NCBI RefSeq assembly: GCF_014297445.1
Contig: NZ_JACORU010000007.1
Span: forward strand, 1 to 64,000
DNA from: Ramlibacter albus
Lineage (GTDB): Bacteria > Pseudomonadota > Gammaproteobacteria > Burkholderiales > Burkholderiaceae_C
Direction: 5' to 3'
DNA length: 64,000 nucleotides
Shown: piece after piece, positions 36,649-45,053 of the stretch
Position numbering within the stretch: position 1 is the stretch's first letter
Layout: each line of letters opens with the position of its first letter
The notes under the pieces: model-generated
Told to the model about the DNA's origin: nothing
The model's database searches: none
Seen by the model: only the letters and a program-made list of their open reading frames with translations
Made by a program: the position numbers and the translations under genes

Positions 36649-38199
36649 TCACAACCACACCTTGCCGCGGGCTTCCGCGGCCCAGTCGTGGTTGCGGTCG
36701 GCCTTGTCCGGCCGCCCGACCCTGGGCCACGTCATGGGCGGCGAGAACTGCCCCTTCCAGCCCTTCTCGCGCACCCGCTTTGCCGCCTCGCCGACCGACC
36801 GGGCGGCGGCCCTGCGCTCCCCCGCGCGCCACTGCTGCCGGGCGAGCTTCAGCCACAGCTTCGCGGTGGCGAACTTCATCGCGATGGCCATGCGATATGA
36901 CGCGATGGATTCGCGCACGTGGCCGCGCGCCGCGTGGAGGTCGCCGATGGCCGCGTGGATGGCCGCGTGCTCCGAGTCCCACAGCCCGAGGTCGAGGCTG
37001 CCCAGGCTGAGCGCATTGGTGCGCGCGCGATGGCCCATCAAGGCGAGCTTGAGCGACTGCTCGTACATCGCGGACGCGTCGTCGAACCGGCCGGCGTCCA
37101 TCAGCACGGCGCCGAGGGCGCGGTACGCCTCGATGCAGCCCTTGTCCGCCGCGATGGCGCGGCGCAACGCAGCCTCGGCCTCCCCGTACTGCCGCTCCAC
37201 GCGGTGCAGCAGGCCGCTGACGACGTGCAGGTGCGCCCCCGAGGGGTCGAGCGCCAGCATGCGGTCCAGGGCCACCCGCGCCTGGCGGAACCGGCCTTTC
37301 TCCAGGTACCAGAGGGCGCTGGTGTTGTGCGGCGTGCTGTACGCGGGGTCGCGCGAGCGGGCGGACGCCAGCAACTCGCGCGCCTTCGCCTCGTCGCCCC
37401 TGGCAAGCAGCACATGCGCGAGGTGGTACTCGGCGGCGGCCGGGTTGGGCGACGAAGCGAGCGCGCTTTCGTAGTGCTGCTTCGCGGCGTCGAGGTCGTT
37501 CCTCGCCACGGCTTGCGCCGCGAAACGCATCTCGTCGGCCCACGGCACCGGCCCGTCCGCCTGCAGGCGGGCAACGAATTCATCCCCCACGTACCGCCAT
37601 TGCAGCGGCGTGTAGCCACCCTCCACGGACACCGAGACGGTCGCGAGGTCCGTCCGGACGCCCCGCGCTTCGAGCCTGGCAAGCAGTTCGTGCGGCCACA
37701 TCCACGGCCCTACGCCGTACCAGCGGATGTCGCGGTAGCCCACGTTGGGGATCATCAGGTAGTCGATGTCGATGTCCAGCAGCACGGGCTGCGTGAACTT
37801 CGGCAGGTGGTCCACGGTGCACACGTTCACCGGGCAGCCGAGGGCCGTGCCGCGAATGACGTCGCGGCCGGCGTCCACGGGCGCGGGCTTGCGGTCCGAT
37901 GGGCGGCCCTGGTCCAGCCGCTTGAGCTCCTTGACGACGTCGCGCCGCTGCTTCGCGGTGGACCAGGTCGCGTCGGGCACCACCCACCAGATCTCGCCGA
38001 AGCAGCCCTCCTCGATGGCGGCGTAGACGAAGTTGGCGATGTTGATGCGCGAGCGGCCGCCGTCCTTCAGGACCCAGCGGCCATACAAATCGTGGTGCGC
38101 GTCGATGTGCACGAGGACGCGCCCGCGCACGCCCGCGTCGTGCCACACCTGGTAGGCGCTGTCGTGGTTCTCCATCAGGTGGACGGCGGCCGGGCGCAT
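36649..38199 (-). CDS. UPF0489 domain protein fused to TPR repeats
   Basis: The 516-residue protein joins two parts. Residues ~1-215 are a UPF0489 (C5orf22-like) domain with the arginase-like metal motifs LVHIDAHHDLYG and VLLDIDIDYLMIP, which suggest a dinuclear-metal hydrolase fold. From about 225 onward at least six TPR-like helical pairs follow (AVARNDLDAAKQHYESALASSPNPAAAEYHLAHVL and similar, DPSGAHLHVVSGLLHRVERQYGEAEAALRRAI). The tail is basic (GKVWL). It lies upstream of the haemagglutinin-type gene on the same strand, 88 nt away, so it could be linked to its synthesis or modification (inference). No activity has been assigned to the domain. Confidence 0.82.
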   Translation of the reverse strand: MRPAAVHLMENHDSAYQVWHDAGVRGRVLVHIDAHHDLYGRWVLKDGGRSRINIANFVYAAIEEGCFGEIWWVVPDATWSTAKQRRDVVKELKRLDQGRPSDRKPAPVDAGRDVIRGTALGCPVNVCTVDHLPKFTQPVLLDIDIDYLMIPNVGYRDIRWYGVGPWMWPHELLARLEARGVRTDLATVSVSVEGGYTPLQWRYVGDEFVARLQADGPVPWADEMRFAAQAVARNDLDAAKQHYESALASSPNPAAAEYHLAHVLLARGDEAKARELLASARSRDPAYSTPHNTSALWYLEKGRFRQARVALDRMLALDPSGAHLHVVSGLLHRVERQYGEAEAALRRAIAADKGCIEAYRALGAVLMDAGRFDDASAMYEQSLKLALMGHRARTNALSLGSLDLGLWDSEHAAIHAAIGDLHAARGHVRESIASYRMAIAMKFATAKLWLKLARQQWRAGERRAAARSVGEAAKRVREKGWKGQFSPPMTWPRVGRPDKADRNHDWAAEARGKVWL

Positions 38200-38248
38200 G
38201 GCTGCCCAGCATAGCGCGTGCCGCGCGCGGTGGCGGGTGCGGGTGCGC

Positions 38249-38512
38249 TTACGCCACTTCGGGCATCAGCGGCTGCCAGGTGCGCAGCATTTCCTTGCGG
38301 TACTCGGTCATGCGGTCGGCGGCCACCTTGAGCGCGTCGTAAGGCTCGGTGCCGTCGGCCACGAGGCTGGCGTAGTCGCCCAGGCAGATGCTGGAAAGCG
38401 CGAGGAACACGCCGGACTCGATCGTCGCGCGCTCGCGGTCCGGCATGGTGTGGATCTGCGTCGCGAGCCAATTCAGCACCTCGACGGCATCCTTTACGCG
38501 TTTTGCATCCAT
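38249..38512 (-). CDS. Small hypothetical protein, 87 residues
   Basis: The product (MDAKRVKDAVEVLNWLATQI..., then IESGVFLALSSICLGDYASLV) is helical, soluble and acidic. No family is recognised. Codon usage is normal for the window and the ATG at 38512 gives a protein-like start; the longer upstream frame does not. Confidence 0.65.
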   Translation of the reverse strand: MDAKRVKDAVEVLNWLATQIHTMPDRERATIESGVFLALSSICLGDYASLVADGTEPYDALKVAADRMTEYRKEMLRTWQPLMPEVA

Positions 38513-38662
38513 GCACGAATGGTCGCCCCCGGCGCGGCCGCGAGCTGTAGGAGGCGTCTTCGCCGGGGTGTCGGCGCGGCCCGGGGCTTGGTGAGAGGTA
38601 TTCGCGCCGGGCGTGAGGAATTTCCCTAGGCAGCGGGGCCGTAGGCGCCCTATGCTTCGCGC

Positions 38663-39019
38663 GTGCCGGCCGTCTTGATCTTCGTCAACAAACACGCGTT
38701 TCGCGCGCTCGTGGCGGGGGTGTTCCTGACGGCCGGTAGCGCGGCCTGGGCCGAGGCGCACGAGTGGCGCTGCTGGTACAACGCGCCCGAGCACGTGAGC
38801 TGCATGCCGAAGTCCCCGGCGGCGCGGGCATCGTGGCCGAACCGCTTCATGCACATCCCGCTGCACACCATCCCCTTCGACGCGAACGGCTTGAGCGTGC
38901 TGGCGCAGGCTGTGGTTTGCGGGCGGCGCGGGGATTGCGCGGTGCAGTTCTCGCGCGAGATGCCGGTGGCGGCGGAGCACGACGACCTGACGGACCCGCT
39001 GCTGGCAGCTTCCGACTGA
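38663..39019 (+). CDS. Secreted hypothetical protein
   Basis: The 118-residue product begins with a GTG and has a signal-peptide-like segment (ALVAGVFLTAGSAAWA). The mature part has four Cys residues (RCWYNAPEHVSCMP, VCGRRGDC), probably two disulfides. No family is recognised. It is convergent with dnaE2, 7 nt apart. Confidence 0.65.
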   Translation: MPAVLIFVNKHAFRALVAGVFLTAGSAAWAEAHEWRCWYNAPEHVSCMPKSPAARASWPNRFMHIPLHTIPFDANGLSVLAQAVVCGRRGDCAVQFSREMPVAAEHDDLTDPLLAASD

Positions 39020-39026
39020 AGCGGGT

Positions 39027-42000
39027 TCAGTGGAAGTCGCGGCTGGCGCTCTGGCGGCCCAGCCTTCCGAGCAGCGGCGTGAGGTCTTCCAGCTTTTCGG
39101 CGATGAGGTGGCGCACGTTGCCGCCGCTTTCCATGTCCCTTTGCCACACGCCTCGCACCGCGAGCAGGCGCGAGCGCAGCAAAGGCTCCCGCTGGTGCTC
39201 GCGCACGTGCCGCCAGACGATCACGTTCACGGGGCCGGTCTCGTCCTCGATCGTCACGAAGATGGTGCCGTTGGCCGTGCCCGGCTGCTGCCGCACCGTG
39301 ACCATGCCGCAGGCACCGACGCGTCTTCCATCGGGCAGGTCGTGGAGTTCGTCGGCGCTGAGCAGCTTCATCTTCTTCAGCTTCGGCCTGAGCAGGGCGA
39401 CGGGATGGCGGCGCAAGGTGAGGCCGAGCGAGGCGTAGTCGAAGACGATCTCCTCGCTTTCGTGCGCCTGCGGCAGCAGCAAGGTTTCTTCGGCAATCGG
39501 TGCTTCTTGCAGCAGCTCGGGGGCGCGGCGCTGGGCGGAGGCTTCCCACACCTGCTGACGTCGGTGGCCGGCGAGTGACATCAGAGCGTCGCCTGCGGCG
39601 AGGCAATTGAGGTCCTTGACGTCGAGGCGCGCACGCCGCGCCATGTCTTCGACGTCCTTGAACGGGGATTCCTCGCGTGCAGCAACGATGCGCTTGCCGC
39701 CCTCTTCGCTGAGCCCGCCCACCAACCTCAACCCAAGCCTGACAGGCGGCCGGAAATTGGAATCTGACCCCAATAAAGAATTGGGGTCAGATTCCAATTT
39801 CGAGTCCCAGTTGCTGTGGGAGACGTCGGGGGGCAGGACGACGACGCCGTGGCGCTTGGCGTCCTGCACGAGTTGGGAAGGTGCGTAGAAGCCCATGGGC
39901 TGCGAGTTGAGCATCGCGGCCAGGAAGGCTTCGGGCTCGTGGCACTTGAGCCAGCTGCTCTTGTAGGCCAGCAAGGCGAAGCTGTAGGCATGGCTTTCGG
40001 GGAAGCCGTAGTCGCCGAAGCCCTTGATCTGCTCGAAGATGCGATGCGCGAACTCCTCGCTGTAGCCGCGTGCGCGCATGCCGTCCTTGAGGCGCACCTC
40101 GAATTTCTCGAGGCCTCCCTTGCGCTTCCACGCGGCCATGGCGCGGCGCAATGCGTCGGCTTCCGCGCCGGTGAAGCCGGCTGCGATCATCGAGATCTCC
40201 ATCACCTGCTCCTGGAAGATGGGGATGCCGAGCGTGCGCTTCAGGGCCTTCTCCAGGTCCGGCTTCTCGTAATGGATCGGTTCCCCCTTGCGGCGGCGGT
40301 CACGGGCTTTCAGGTACGGGTGCACCATGCCGCCCACGATGGGACCGGGCCGCACGATCGCCACCTGCACCACCAGGTCGTAGAACGTGGTGGGCCTCAG
40401 GCGCGGCAGCATCGACATCTGCGCGCGGCTTTCGATCTGGAACACGCCCACCGTGTCCGCCTTGCGGATCATCTCGTAGGTGGCGGGGTCCTCGTCGGGA
40501 ATGTCGTAGATCGTGAAAGGCGTGCCGCGCCTTTGCGCCGCAAGGTCGATGCAACGCCGGATCGCCGTGAGCATGCCCAGCGCCAGCACGTCGACCTTCA
40601 TCAGGCCCAGCGCCTCGAGGTCGTCCTTGTCCCACTGGATGACGGAGCGGTCGACCATGCTCGCCTTTTCCACCGGCACCAACCGCGTGAGCCTGGTCTG
40701 CGTGAGCACGAAGCCGCCCACATGCTGGCTGAGGTGCCGCGGGAAAGCCATCAGCTTCCAGGTGATGTCGAGCCACTGGCGCGCCTTGTATTCCGCCAGG
40801 GCGACACCCATGTCCTCGCCCAGCTTCGAAAGCCGCCCGGCATCCAGCTTGTCGTCGAACCAGTGGTGGTCCTTCGCGAATGCATCCACGAGCCTCTCGT
40901 CGATGCCCAGTGCGCCGCCCACATCGCGGATGGCGCTGCGCGTGCGGTAGCTGATGACCACCGCTGCAATCGCCGCACGGTCGCGGCCGTACTTGTTGTA
41001 GACGTACTGGATCACCTCCTCGCGGCGCTCGTGTTCGAAGTCCACGTCGATGTCCGGAGGCTCGTTCTTGCGGCTCTCGCTGATGAAGCGCTCCAGCAGC
41101 GGGTCGCTCAGCATCGGGTCCATCGCGGTGATGCCCAGGCAGAAGCAAACCACGGAGTTGGCCGCAGAACCGCGGCCCTGGCAAAGGATGCCCCGCTCCT
41201 TGCGCGCGAAATTCACGATGTCGTGAACGGTGAGGAAGAACATCTCGTAGCGGCAGGCCGCGATCAGCGCGAGTTCCTTGTCGAGGAGCTTCTTGACCTT
41301 GTCCGGAACGCCAAGCGGGTAGCGTTCCGCCGCGCCCTCCCACGTGAGTTTCGTCAGTGCCTCCAGCGGGGTCATACCGGCAGGGACAGTCTCCAGCGGG
41401 TAGTTGTAGCGGACCTCGTCCAGCTCGAAGCGGCAGCGGCGCATCACTTCGAGCGTGTTCGCGAGCGTGTCGGGCGGATAGGTTTCCGCCAGGCGCTTGC
41501 GTTGCCGCAGGTGGCGCTCCGCATTCGGCTGGATCTCGAAACCGCACTGGCCCACGGGCTTGCCCAGCCGCACGGCGGTCATCACGTCCTGCAAGGGCTT
41601 GCGAGAGCGCACGTGCATGTACACGTCGCCGGTGGCCAAGAGCGGCACACCGGATTGCTGCGACGCTTCCTGCATCGAAACCAGCCAGAGATCGTCGTCG
41701 ATCAGGTGCGGCAGCTCCAGCGCCAGCCACAGGCTGTGGCCGTACAGGCTTTGAAGCATCGCCAGCCGCTGCTGCAAGGCGGCTCCATCGAAGCCCTTGC
41801 GTTTGGGAGCCAGCAGGATCTCGCAACCCTTGAGCAGCAGCAGGTCGCTCTCTTCCCAGCTCACGCGGTACTCGCCCTTGGGTGCATCCGTCATTCGCGC
41901 CGCGGTGATGAACTCGCACAACCCGCCCCAGCCCTCCAGATCGCGCGCGATCGCGATGAGCCGCGAGTCGCCGAAATCGAACTCGCTGCCGAACAGCAGC

Positions 42001-42317
42001 CTGAACTCGCGCAGGTGCCGCTTGCCGGTTTCGGTTTCGAGCTTCTCGATGAAGGCCTTGTATTCGTTCCAACCGGTCCACGCGCGCACAACCCCCGCAA
42101 CCGAACATTCGTCGGTGATCGCGATGGCTTCGTACCCCAGGTCGTACGCACGCCGCACCAGCTCCTGCGGGTGCGAAGCGCCCCGCTGGAAGCTGAAGTT
42201 GCTGATGCAATGCATCTCCGCATAGCGCGGCAAGGGATCGGGGCCGCCGTACAGCTCGGGGGGAACGTCGCGTTCCTCGTCGAGCGCCGGCATGGGCTTG
42301 ACCTGGTATTCAGGCAT
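39027..42317 (-). CDS. dnaE2: Error-prone DNA polymerase DnaE2 (ImuC)
   Basis: The 1096-residue C-family polymerase is the translesion catalytic chain of the ImuABC mutasome. It has a PHP domain (YAEMHCISNFSFQRGASHPQELV), the catalytic motif PPDIDVDFEHERREEV, GRGSAANSVVCFCLGI, QWDKDDLEALGLMKVDVLALGM and a C-terminal OB fold (VGACGMVTVRQQPGTANGTIFVTIEDETG). The start overlaps the imuB stop by 8 nt. Near residue 840-855 (plus-strand 39753-39801) a perfect 22-bp-arm palindrome is inserted in frame, adding about 16 residues (ESDPNSLLGSDSN) between DWD-like SHSNWDS and VRLGLRLVGGL. The frame remains open, so the protein is probably functional. Confidence 0.97.
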   Translation of the reverse strand: MPEYQVKPMPALDEERDVPPELYGGPDPLPRYAEMHCISNFSFQRGASHPQELVRRAYDLGYEAIAITDECSVAGVVRAWTGWNEYKAFIEKLETETGKRHLREFRLLFGSEFDFGDSRLIAIARDLEGWGGLCEFITAARMTDAPKGEYRVSWEESDLLLLKGCEILLAPKRKGFDGAALQQRLAMLQSLYGHSLWLALELPHLIDDDLWLVSMQEASQQSGVPLLATGDVYMHVRSRKPLQDVMTAVRLGKPVGQCGFEIQPNAERHLRQRKRLAETYPPDTLANTLEVMRRCRFELDEVRYNYPLETVPAGMTPLEALTKLTWEGAAERYPLGVPDKVKKLLDKELALIAACRYEMFFLTVHDIVNFARKERGILCQGRGSAANSVVCFCLGITAMDPMLSDPLLERFISESRKNEPPDIDVDFEHERREEVIQYVYNKYGRDRAAIAAVVISYRTRSAIRDVGGALGIDERLVDAFAKDHHWFDDKLDAGRLSKLGEDMGVALAEYKARQWLDITWKLMAFPRHLSQHVGGFVLTQTRLTRLVPVEKASMVDRSVIQWDKDDLEALGLMKVDVLALGMLTAIRRCIDLAAQRRGTPFTIYDIPDEDPATYEMIRKADTVGVFQIESRAQMSMLPRLRPTTFYDLVVQVAIVRPGPIVGGMVHPYLKARDRRRKGEPIHYEKPDLEKALKRTLGIPIFQEQVMEISMIAAGFTGAEADALRRAMAAWKRKGGLEKFEVRLKDGMRARGYSEEFAHRIFEQIKGFGDYGFPESHAYSFALLAYKSSWLKCHEPEAFLAAMLNSQPMGFYAPSQLVQDAKRHGVVVLPPDVSHSNWDSKLESDPNSLLGSDSNFRPPVRLGLRLVGGLSEEGGKRIVAAREESPFKDVEDMARRARLDVKDLNCLAAGDALMSLAGHRRQQVWEASAQRRAPELLQEAPIAEETLLLPQAHESEEIVFDYASLGLTLRRHPVALLRPKLKKMKLLSADELHDLPDGRRVGACGMVTVRQQPGTANGTIFVTIEDETGPVNVIVWRHVREHQREPLLRSRLLAVRGVWQRDMESGGNVRHLIAEKLEDLTPLLGRLGRQSASRDFH
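39753..39801. repeat. In-frame palindromic element within dnaE2
   Basis: Two perfectly complementary 22-nt arms (39753-39774 and 39780-39801) flank the loop AAAGA. The arms begin GAAATTGGAATCTGACCCC. This sequence type (TTGGAATCTGACCCC and complement) is, from general knowledge, a mobile REP/MITE-like palindrome found across proteobacteria; no second copy is in this window. It is AT-richer than its surroundings, a sign of insertion. Confidence 0.9.
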
Positions 42318-43581
42318 AGAGCCCCTGCAGGAACCACCGCGCCTGCCCGCCCGCTACGGGCCGTTCGCGGAAGACCCACACGAGGCCGGCACGTTCGCTG
42401 CGAGCGATGAAGTAGTCGCGGAAGACTGGCTTGCCTTCGTCCCACCATCCGGTTTCGATGCGATACAGGCGCACCGGCCTGCGCAGCGGCCCCTGGTAGT
42501 GCGGCACGTTGTTGCGCACCTCGAGTTCGATCGGACGTTTCAGCAGCCAGGGCGGGTAAAGCGCATCGGGGGACGTTTCCGGGTTGGGCTGGGACGTGTT
42601 GTGTCGAGCAGGCACCCAGCGCTGCATCTTCTCGGGCCGGTGGTCCTGCAGCATCTGCGGCACCAGCACGTTGTTCTCGCCGAGGCGCACGCTCAGGCGC
42701 TCGACGAGTTGGTGCAACGCCTCGCCCTTCTTGTTGTCCTCCGGCAGCAGGCTGGTGGTGCGGCCACCCCAGGGGGTGGTTTCCAGCGAACGCAGGCGCA
42801 GGTGGTTCGCAGGCGCAGAAATCGGCGTGCGCGTGAGGTGCTCGTTCACCAGCTTGCGCAGGTGCGCCATGTCCTGCGTGGGCTGCGCCGTGCGCACTTC
42901 GAGCATCTCGGAAGGCGGCAAGGGCTTGCCGTCGATGCGGCGCAGGTCGAGCGTCCATTCCAGCTCGAGAGCCAGCACGCCGCGGTTGCGCGACTGCAGC
43001 CAGACCTGCAGTTGCGACAGCAGTCGTTGTGCCGTCCACATCAGCTCGGGAGCACTCGTAGCAAGTGCCGTCAGTTCCACCTTCATGTCGAAGTCTTCCG
43101 GGAGCGTGAGCCAGTCGTAGGTTTCCGGCTGCTGGCCATACGCACGATCGAGCGCGTCGACGAGGACCGCACCGAAGCGGCGAGAAACACCGGCTCTGGG
43201 CAACTCACTCAACTGGCCCCAGGTTCGGCAACCCACTCGTTCCAGCGTGGCAACGTGCTCCGCTGCCTGGCTCAGCAACTCCAGGGACAAGTCATCAGGG
43301 ACCTTGGCGGGCAGATCGCGGCCCTGCATCTGAGAGCGCAGTTTCGCAAGGGCGATGAGCGAAGTGTCCCCATCCGCCCACGTCGCAGCCGAAAGGACGT
43401 CGGACTTGCCCAGGAGTTGTTTCAGCAGCCGCCTGCGCCCACCCCAAAGCCGCTCGCAGGTGGACACCTCCAGCAGCAAGGCCTCTTCAACCGCGGCCAC
43501 GCGGGGCGTGTAGCGCAGCGCGCGCCAGCCCCAGGCGGTGCGTTCGTCCTCACGCGAGGGACAAAGTGCGATCCAGTACAT
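42310..43581 (-). CDS. imuB: ImuB, inactive Y-family polymerase-like protein
   Basis: The 423-residue protein matches the ImuB/Y-family polymerase-like group: TPRVAAVEEALLLEVSTCERLWGGRRRLLKQLL (palm remnant), CRTWGQLSELPRAGVSRRFGAVLVDALDRAYGQ (HhH) and a little-finger domain. It lacks the N-terminal DxD-type catalytic segment of active Y-family enzymes and begins close to the TPRV block, shorter than ImuB of other groups. Family knowledge: ImuB is a hub that binds the beta clamp, ImuA and DnaE2. It overlaps imuA by 32 nt and dnaE2 by 8 nt, showing a tightly coupled operon. Confidence 0.93.
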   Translation of the reverse strand: MYWIALCPSREDERTAWGWRALRYTPRVAAVEEALLLEVSTCERLWGGRRRLLKQLLGKSDVLSAATWADGDTSLIALAKLRSQMQGRDLPAKVPDDLSLELLSQAAEHVATLERVGCRTWGQLSELPRAGVSRRFGAVLVDALDRAYGQQPETYDWLTLPEDFDMKVELTALATSAPELMWTAQRLLSQLQVWLQSRNRGVLALELEWTLDLRRIDGKPLPPSEMLEVRTAQPTQDMAHLRKLVNEHLTRTPISAPANHLRLRSLETTPWGGRTTSLLPEDNKKGEALHQLVERLSVRLGENNVLVPQMLQDHRPEKMQRWVPARHNTSQPNPETSPDALYPPWLLKRPIELEVRNNVPHYQGPLRRPVRLYRIETGWWDEGKPVFRDYFIARSERAGLVWVFRERPVAGGQARWFLQGLYA

Positions 43582-44293
43582 GCGATCGTTCCTCGGGTTG
43601 GGGGATGGCAGGTTGCGCCCTGCCCTTGCGCGACTGCAGAAGTGCCGCCAGCCGCTGCGGGTGTTCGGGCAACTCGACGGGCTGGTCGAGTGGCGGCCCT
43701 TTTCTCTTGAGGATGCGCACCTGCAGGCCTTGATCAGGCTCGATCTGCAACCGCAACTTCGCGGGCGACGACTCCTGCCGTGCCCTCACCGGCCGCATCA
43801 CGAACAGCAGTTGCTTGTGTTCCGCGGCCACGAGTTGCAGCCGGCGCAGCTCCGCGCTCTTGCACTGGGGCAACCAGGCGAGCACGGCGCAGACGTCGGC
43901 GCAACGCAACGCCTGTTCCGCCGCCCACAGGCGTGGTTTGGGCTTGTCGGCCTCGATTCGAAGCAGGCGCGACGGATCCAGCCCGCGAGACTGAAGCGAA
44001 GGTGCGAACGGCTCGAAAGGGGAGCCGACCAGCACCACCGGCCCGGGCTGCTGCTGAGCCAACTCCGACAAGGCAGGCGCCACCAACTGCCAGACGTTGC
44101 GGGCCGGCTCGTCCTGCAGCAGCTCGACCATCGACCCCACCGGCCAGCCGCCGCCCGGCAGTTGCAAGTCGAGGAACCGGTGGCCAGTGGGCACCGCCTC
44201 CTCGTGGTGGGCGAGCTCGGACACACGTCGAACCTCCGGCAGGTTCAGGTCGGTGATCAGGCGAAGGCGGGTGGCGGCAAGCACGGGGGTCAA
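43550..44293 (-). CDS. imuA: ImuA, translesion synthesis-associated RecA-like protein
   Basis: The 247-residue protein is the first gene of the SOS mutagenesis cassette. The core GHRFLDLQLPGGGWPVGSMVELLQDEPARNVWQLVAPAL is the ImuA/SulA-like RecA-fold segment with a degenerate P-loop, followed by VVLVGSPFEPFAPSL and RLQLVAAEHKQLLFVMRPV. The start is the TTG at 44293, 11 nt downstream of the LexA box; a GTG three codons on is an alternative. No other reading frame intervenes. Confidence 0.92.
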   Translation of the reverse strand: MTPVLAATRLRLITDLNLPEVRRVSELAHHEEAVPTGHRFLDLQLPGGGWPVGSMVELLQDEPARNVWQLVAPALSELAQQQPGPVVLVGSPFEPFAPSLQSRGLDPSRLLRIEADKPKPRLWAAEQALRCADVCAVLAWLPQCKSAELRRLQLVAAEHKQLLFVMRPVRARQESSPAKLRLQIEPDQGLQVRILKRKGPPLDQPVELPEHPQRLAALLQSRKGRAQPAIPQPEERSHVLDRTLSLA

Positions 44294-44304
44294 CTGCGAA
44301 ACAC

Positions 44305-44324
44305 TACTGAACGTTTATACAGTA
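44305..44324 (-). promoter_or_regulatory. LexA (SOS) box of the imuA-imuB-dnaE2 operon
   Basis: TACTGAACGTTTATACAGTA fits the CTG-N10-CAG consensus exactly, with palindromic flanks extended to ACTACTG/CAGTAGT (44303-44326). It lies 11 nt upstream of the imuA start, so LexA would sit over the promoter or transcription start. This indicates induction of the operon by DNA damage. Confidence 0.92.
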
Positions 44325-44363
44325 GTTTCGCCGGGAAGCAAGCCAGCCCTTCACCTTTTCATG

Positions 44364-44380
44364 AGTCCCAATTTGGGACT
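44364..44380 (+). promoter_or_regulatory. higBA operator palindrome
   Basis: Perfect 8-bp arms AGTCCCAA and TTGGGACT around a central T lie 8 nt upstream of the higB ATG; a partial repeat of the half-site (ATCCCA) overlaps the start codon. This is the likely autoregulatory binding site of the HTH antitoxin. Confidence 0.75.
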
Positions 44381-44388
44381 AAAATCCC

Positions 44389-44691
44389 ATGCGTGTGATC
44401 AGCCTGAAGCCACTCCACGATTTCTGCCGCCTCCATCCCGACGCAGCTCAAGCAGCGATGGCGTGGGCGGACGAAACAAGCAAGGCTTCCTGGCGCACGC
44501 CCCAGGACATCAAGGACCAGTACCGCACTTCCAGTTTCGTGCGCAGCAACAGGGTGATCTTCAACATCAAGGGCAACGAATATCGTCTGGTCGTCGCAGT
44601 CGCCTACCGATTCGGTGCGGTCTACGTCAAATTCATCGGGACCCACCAGGAGTACGACGCCATCGACGCCGCAACCGTGGAACTGCCATGA
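44389..44691 (+). CDS. higB: HigB-family mRNA interferase toxin
   Basis: The 100-residue toxin belongs to the HigB_toxin group of the RelE superfamily: ALQALxxWxxxxxxxxWxxPxDIKxxY is represented by AAMAWADETSKASWRTPQDIKDQYRTSSFV, followed by RVIFNIKGNEYRLVVAVAYRFGAVYVKFIGTHQEYD, the diagnostic core. It cleaves mRNA on the ribosome in studied members. The toxin precedes the antitoxin, the characteristic hig order, and their frames overlap by ATGA. Confidence 0.94.
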   Translation: MRVISLKPLHDFCRLHPDAAQAAMAWADETSKASWRTPQDIKDQYRTSSFVRSNRVIFNIKGNEYRLVVAVAYRFGAVYVKFIGTHQEYDAIDAATVELP

Positions 44692-45053
44692 GCCTGGACA
44701 TCCATCCCATCCGCAACGACAGCGACTACGAAGCCGCCCTGAAAGCCGTTTCGCCTTACTTCGACAACGAACCCGAGCCGGGCTCCGAGGACGGCGACCG
44801 CTTCGAGATCCTCGTCACTCTCATCGAAGCCTACGAGAAAAAACACTTCCCGATAGCGCTGCCCGACCCTATCGAGGCCATCAAGTTCCGCATGGACCAG
44901 ATGGGCCTCACGGTGAAAGACCTCGAACCGATGATCGGCCGCACCAACCGCGTCTACGAAGTGCTCAACCGCAAGCGCCCGCTGACGCTGCCGATGATCC
45001 GCCGCCTGCATCGCAGCCTTGGTATTTCCATGGAAGCCCTGGTTGCCGCGTGA
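44688..45053 (+). CDS. higA: HigA-family HTH antitoxin
   Basis: The 121-residue antitoxin has an N-terminal acidic toxin-binding region (YFDNEPEPGSEDGDRFEILVTLIEAYEKKHFP) and a C-terminal XRE helix-turn-helix (IKFRMDQMGLTVKDLEPMIGRTNRVYEVLNRKRPLTLPMIRRLH). It probably binds the palindrome at 44364-44380. Its stop overlaps the GTG start of the glycosylase gene by 4 nt. Confidence 0.94.
   Translation: MSLDIHPIRNDSDYEAALKAVSPYFDNEPEPGSEDGDRFEILVTLIEAYEKKHFPIALPDPIEAIKFRMDQMGLTVKDLEPMIGRTNRVYEVLNRKRPLTLPMIRRLHRSLGISMEALVAA

Noticed and set aside
42310..43581. Active Y-family polymerase (DinB)
   Set aside because: The N-terminal catalytic acidic segment is absent and the gene order imuA-imuB-dnaE2 identifies it as ImuB.
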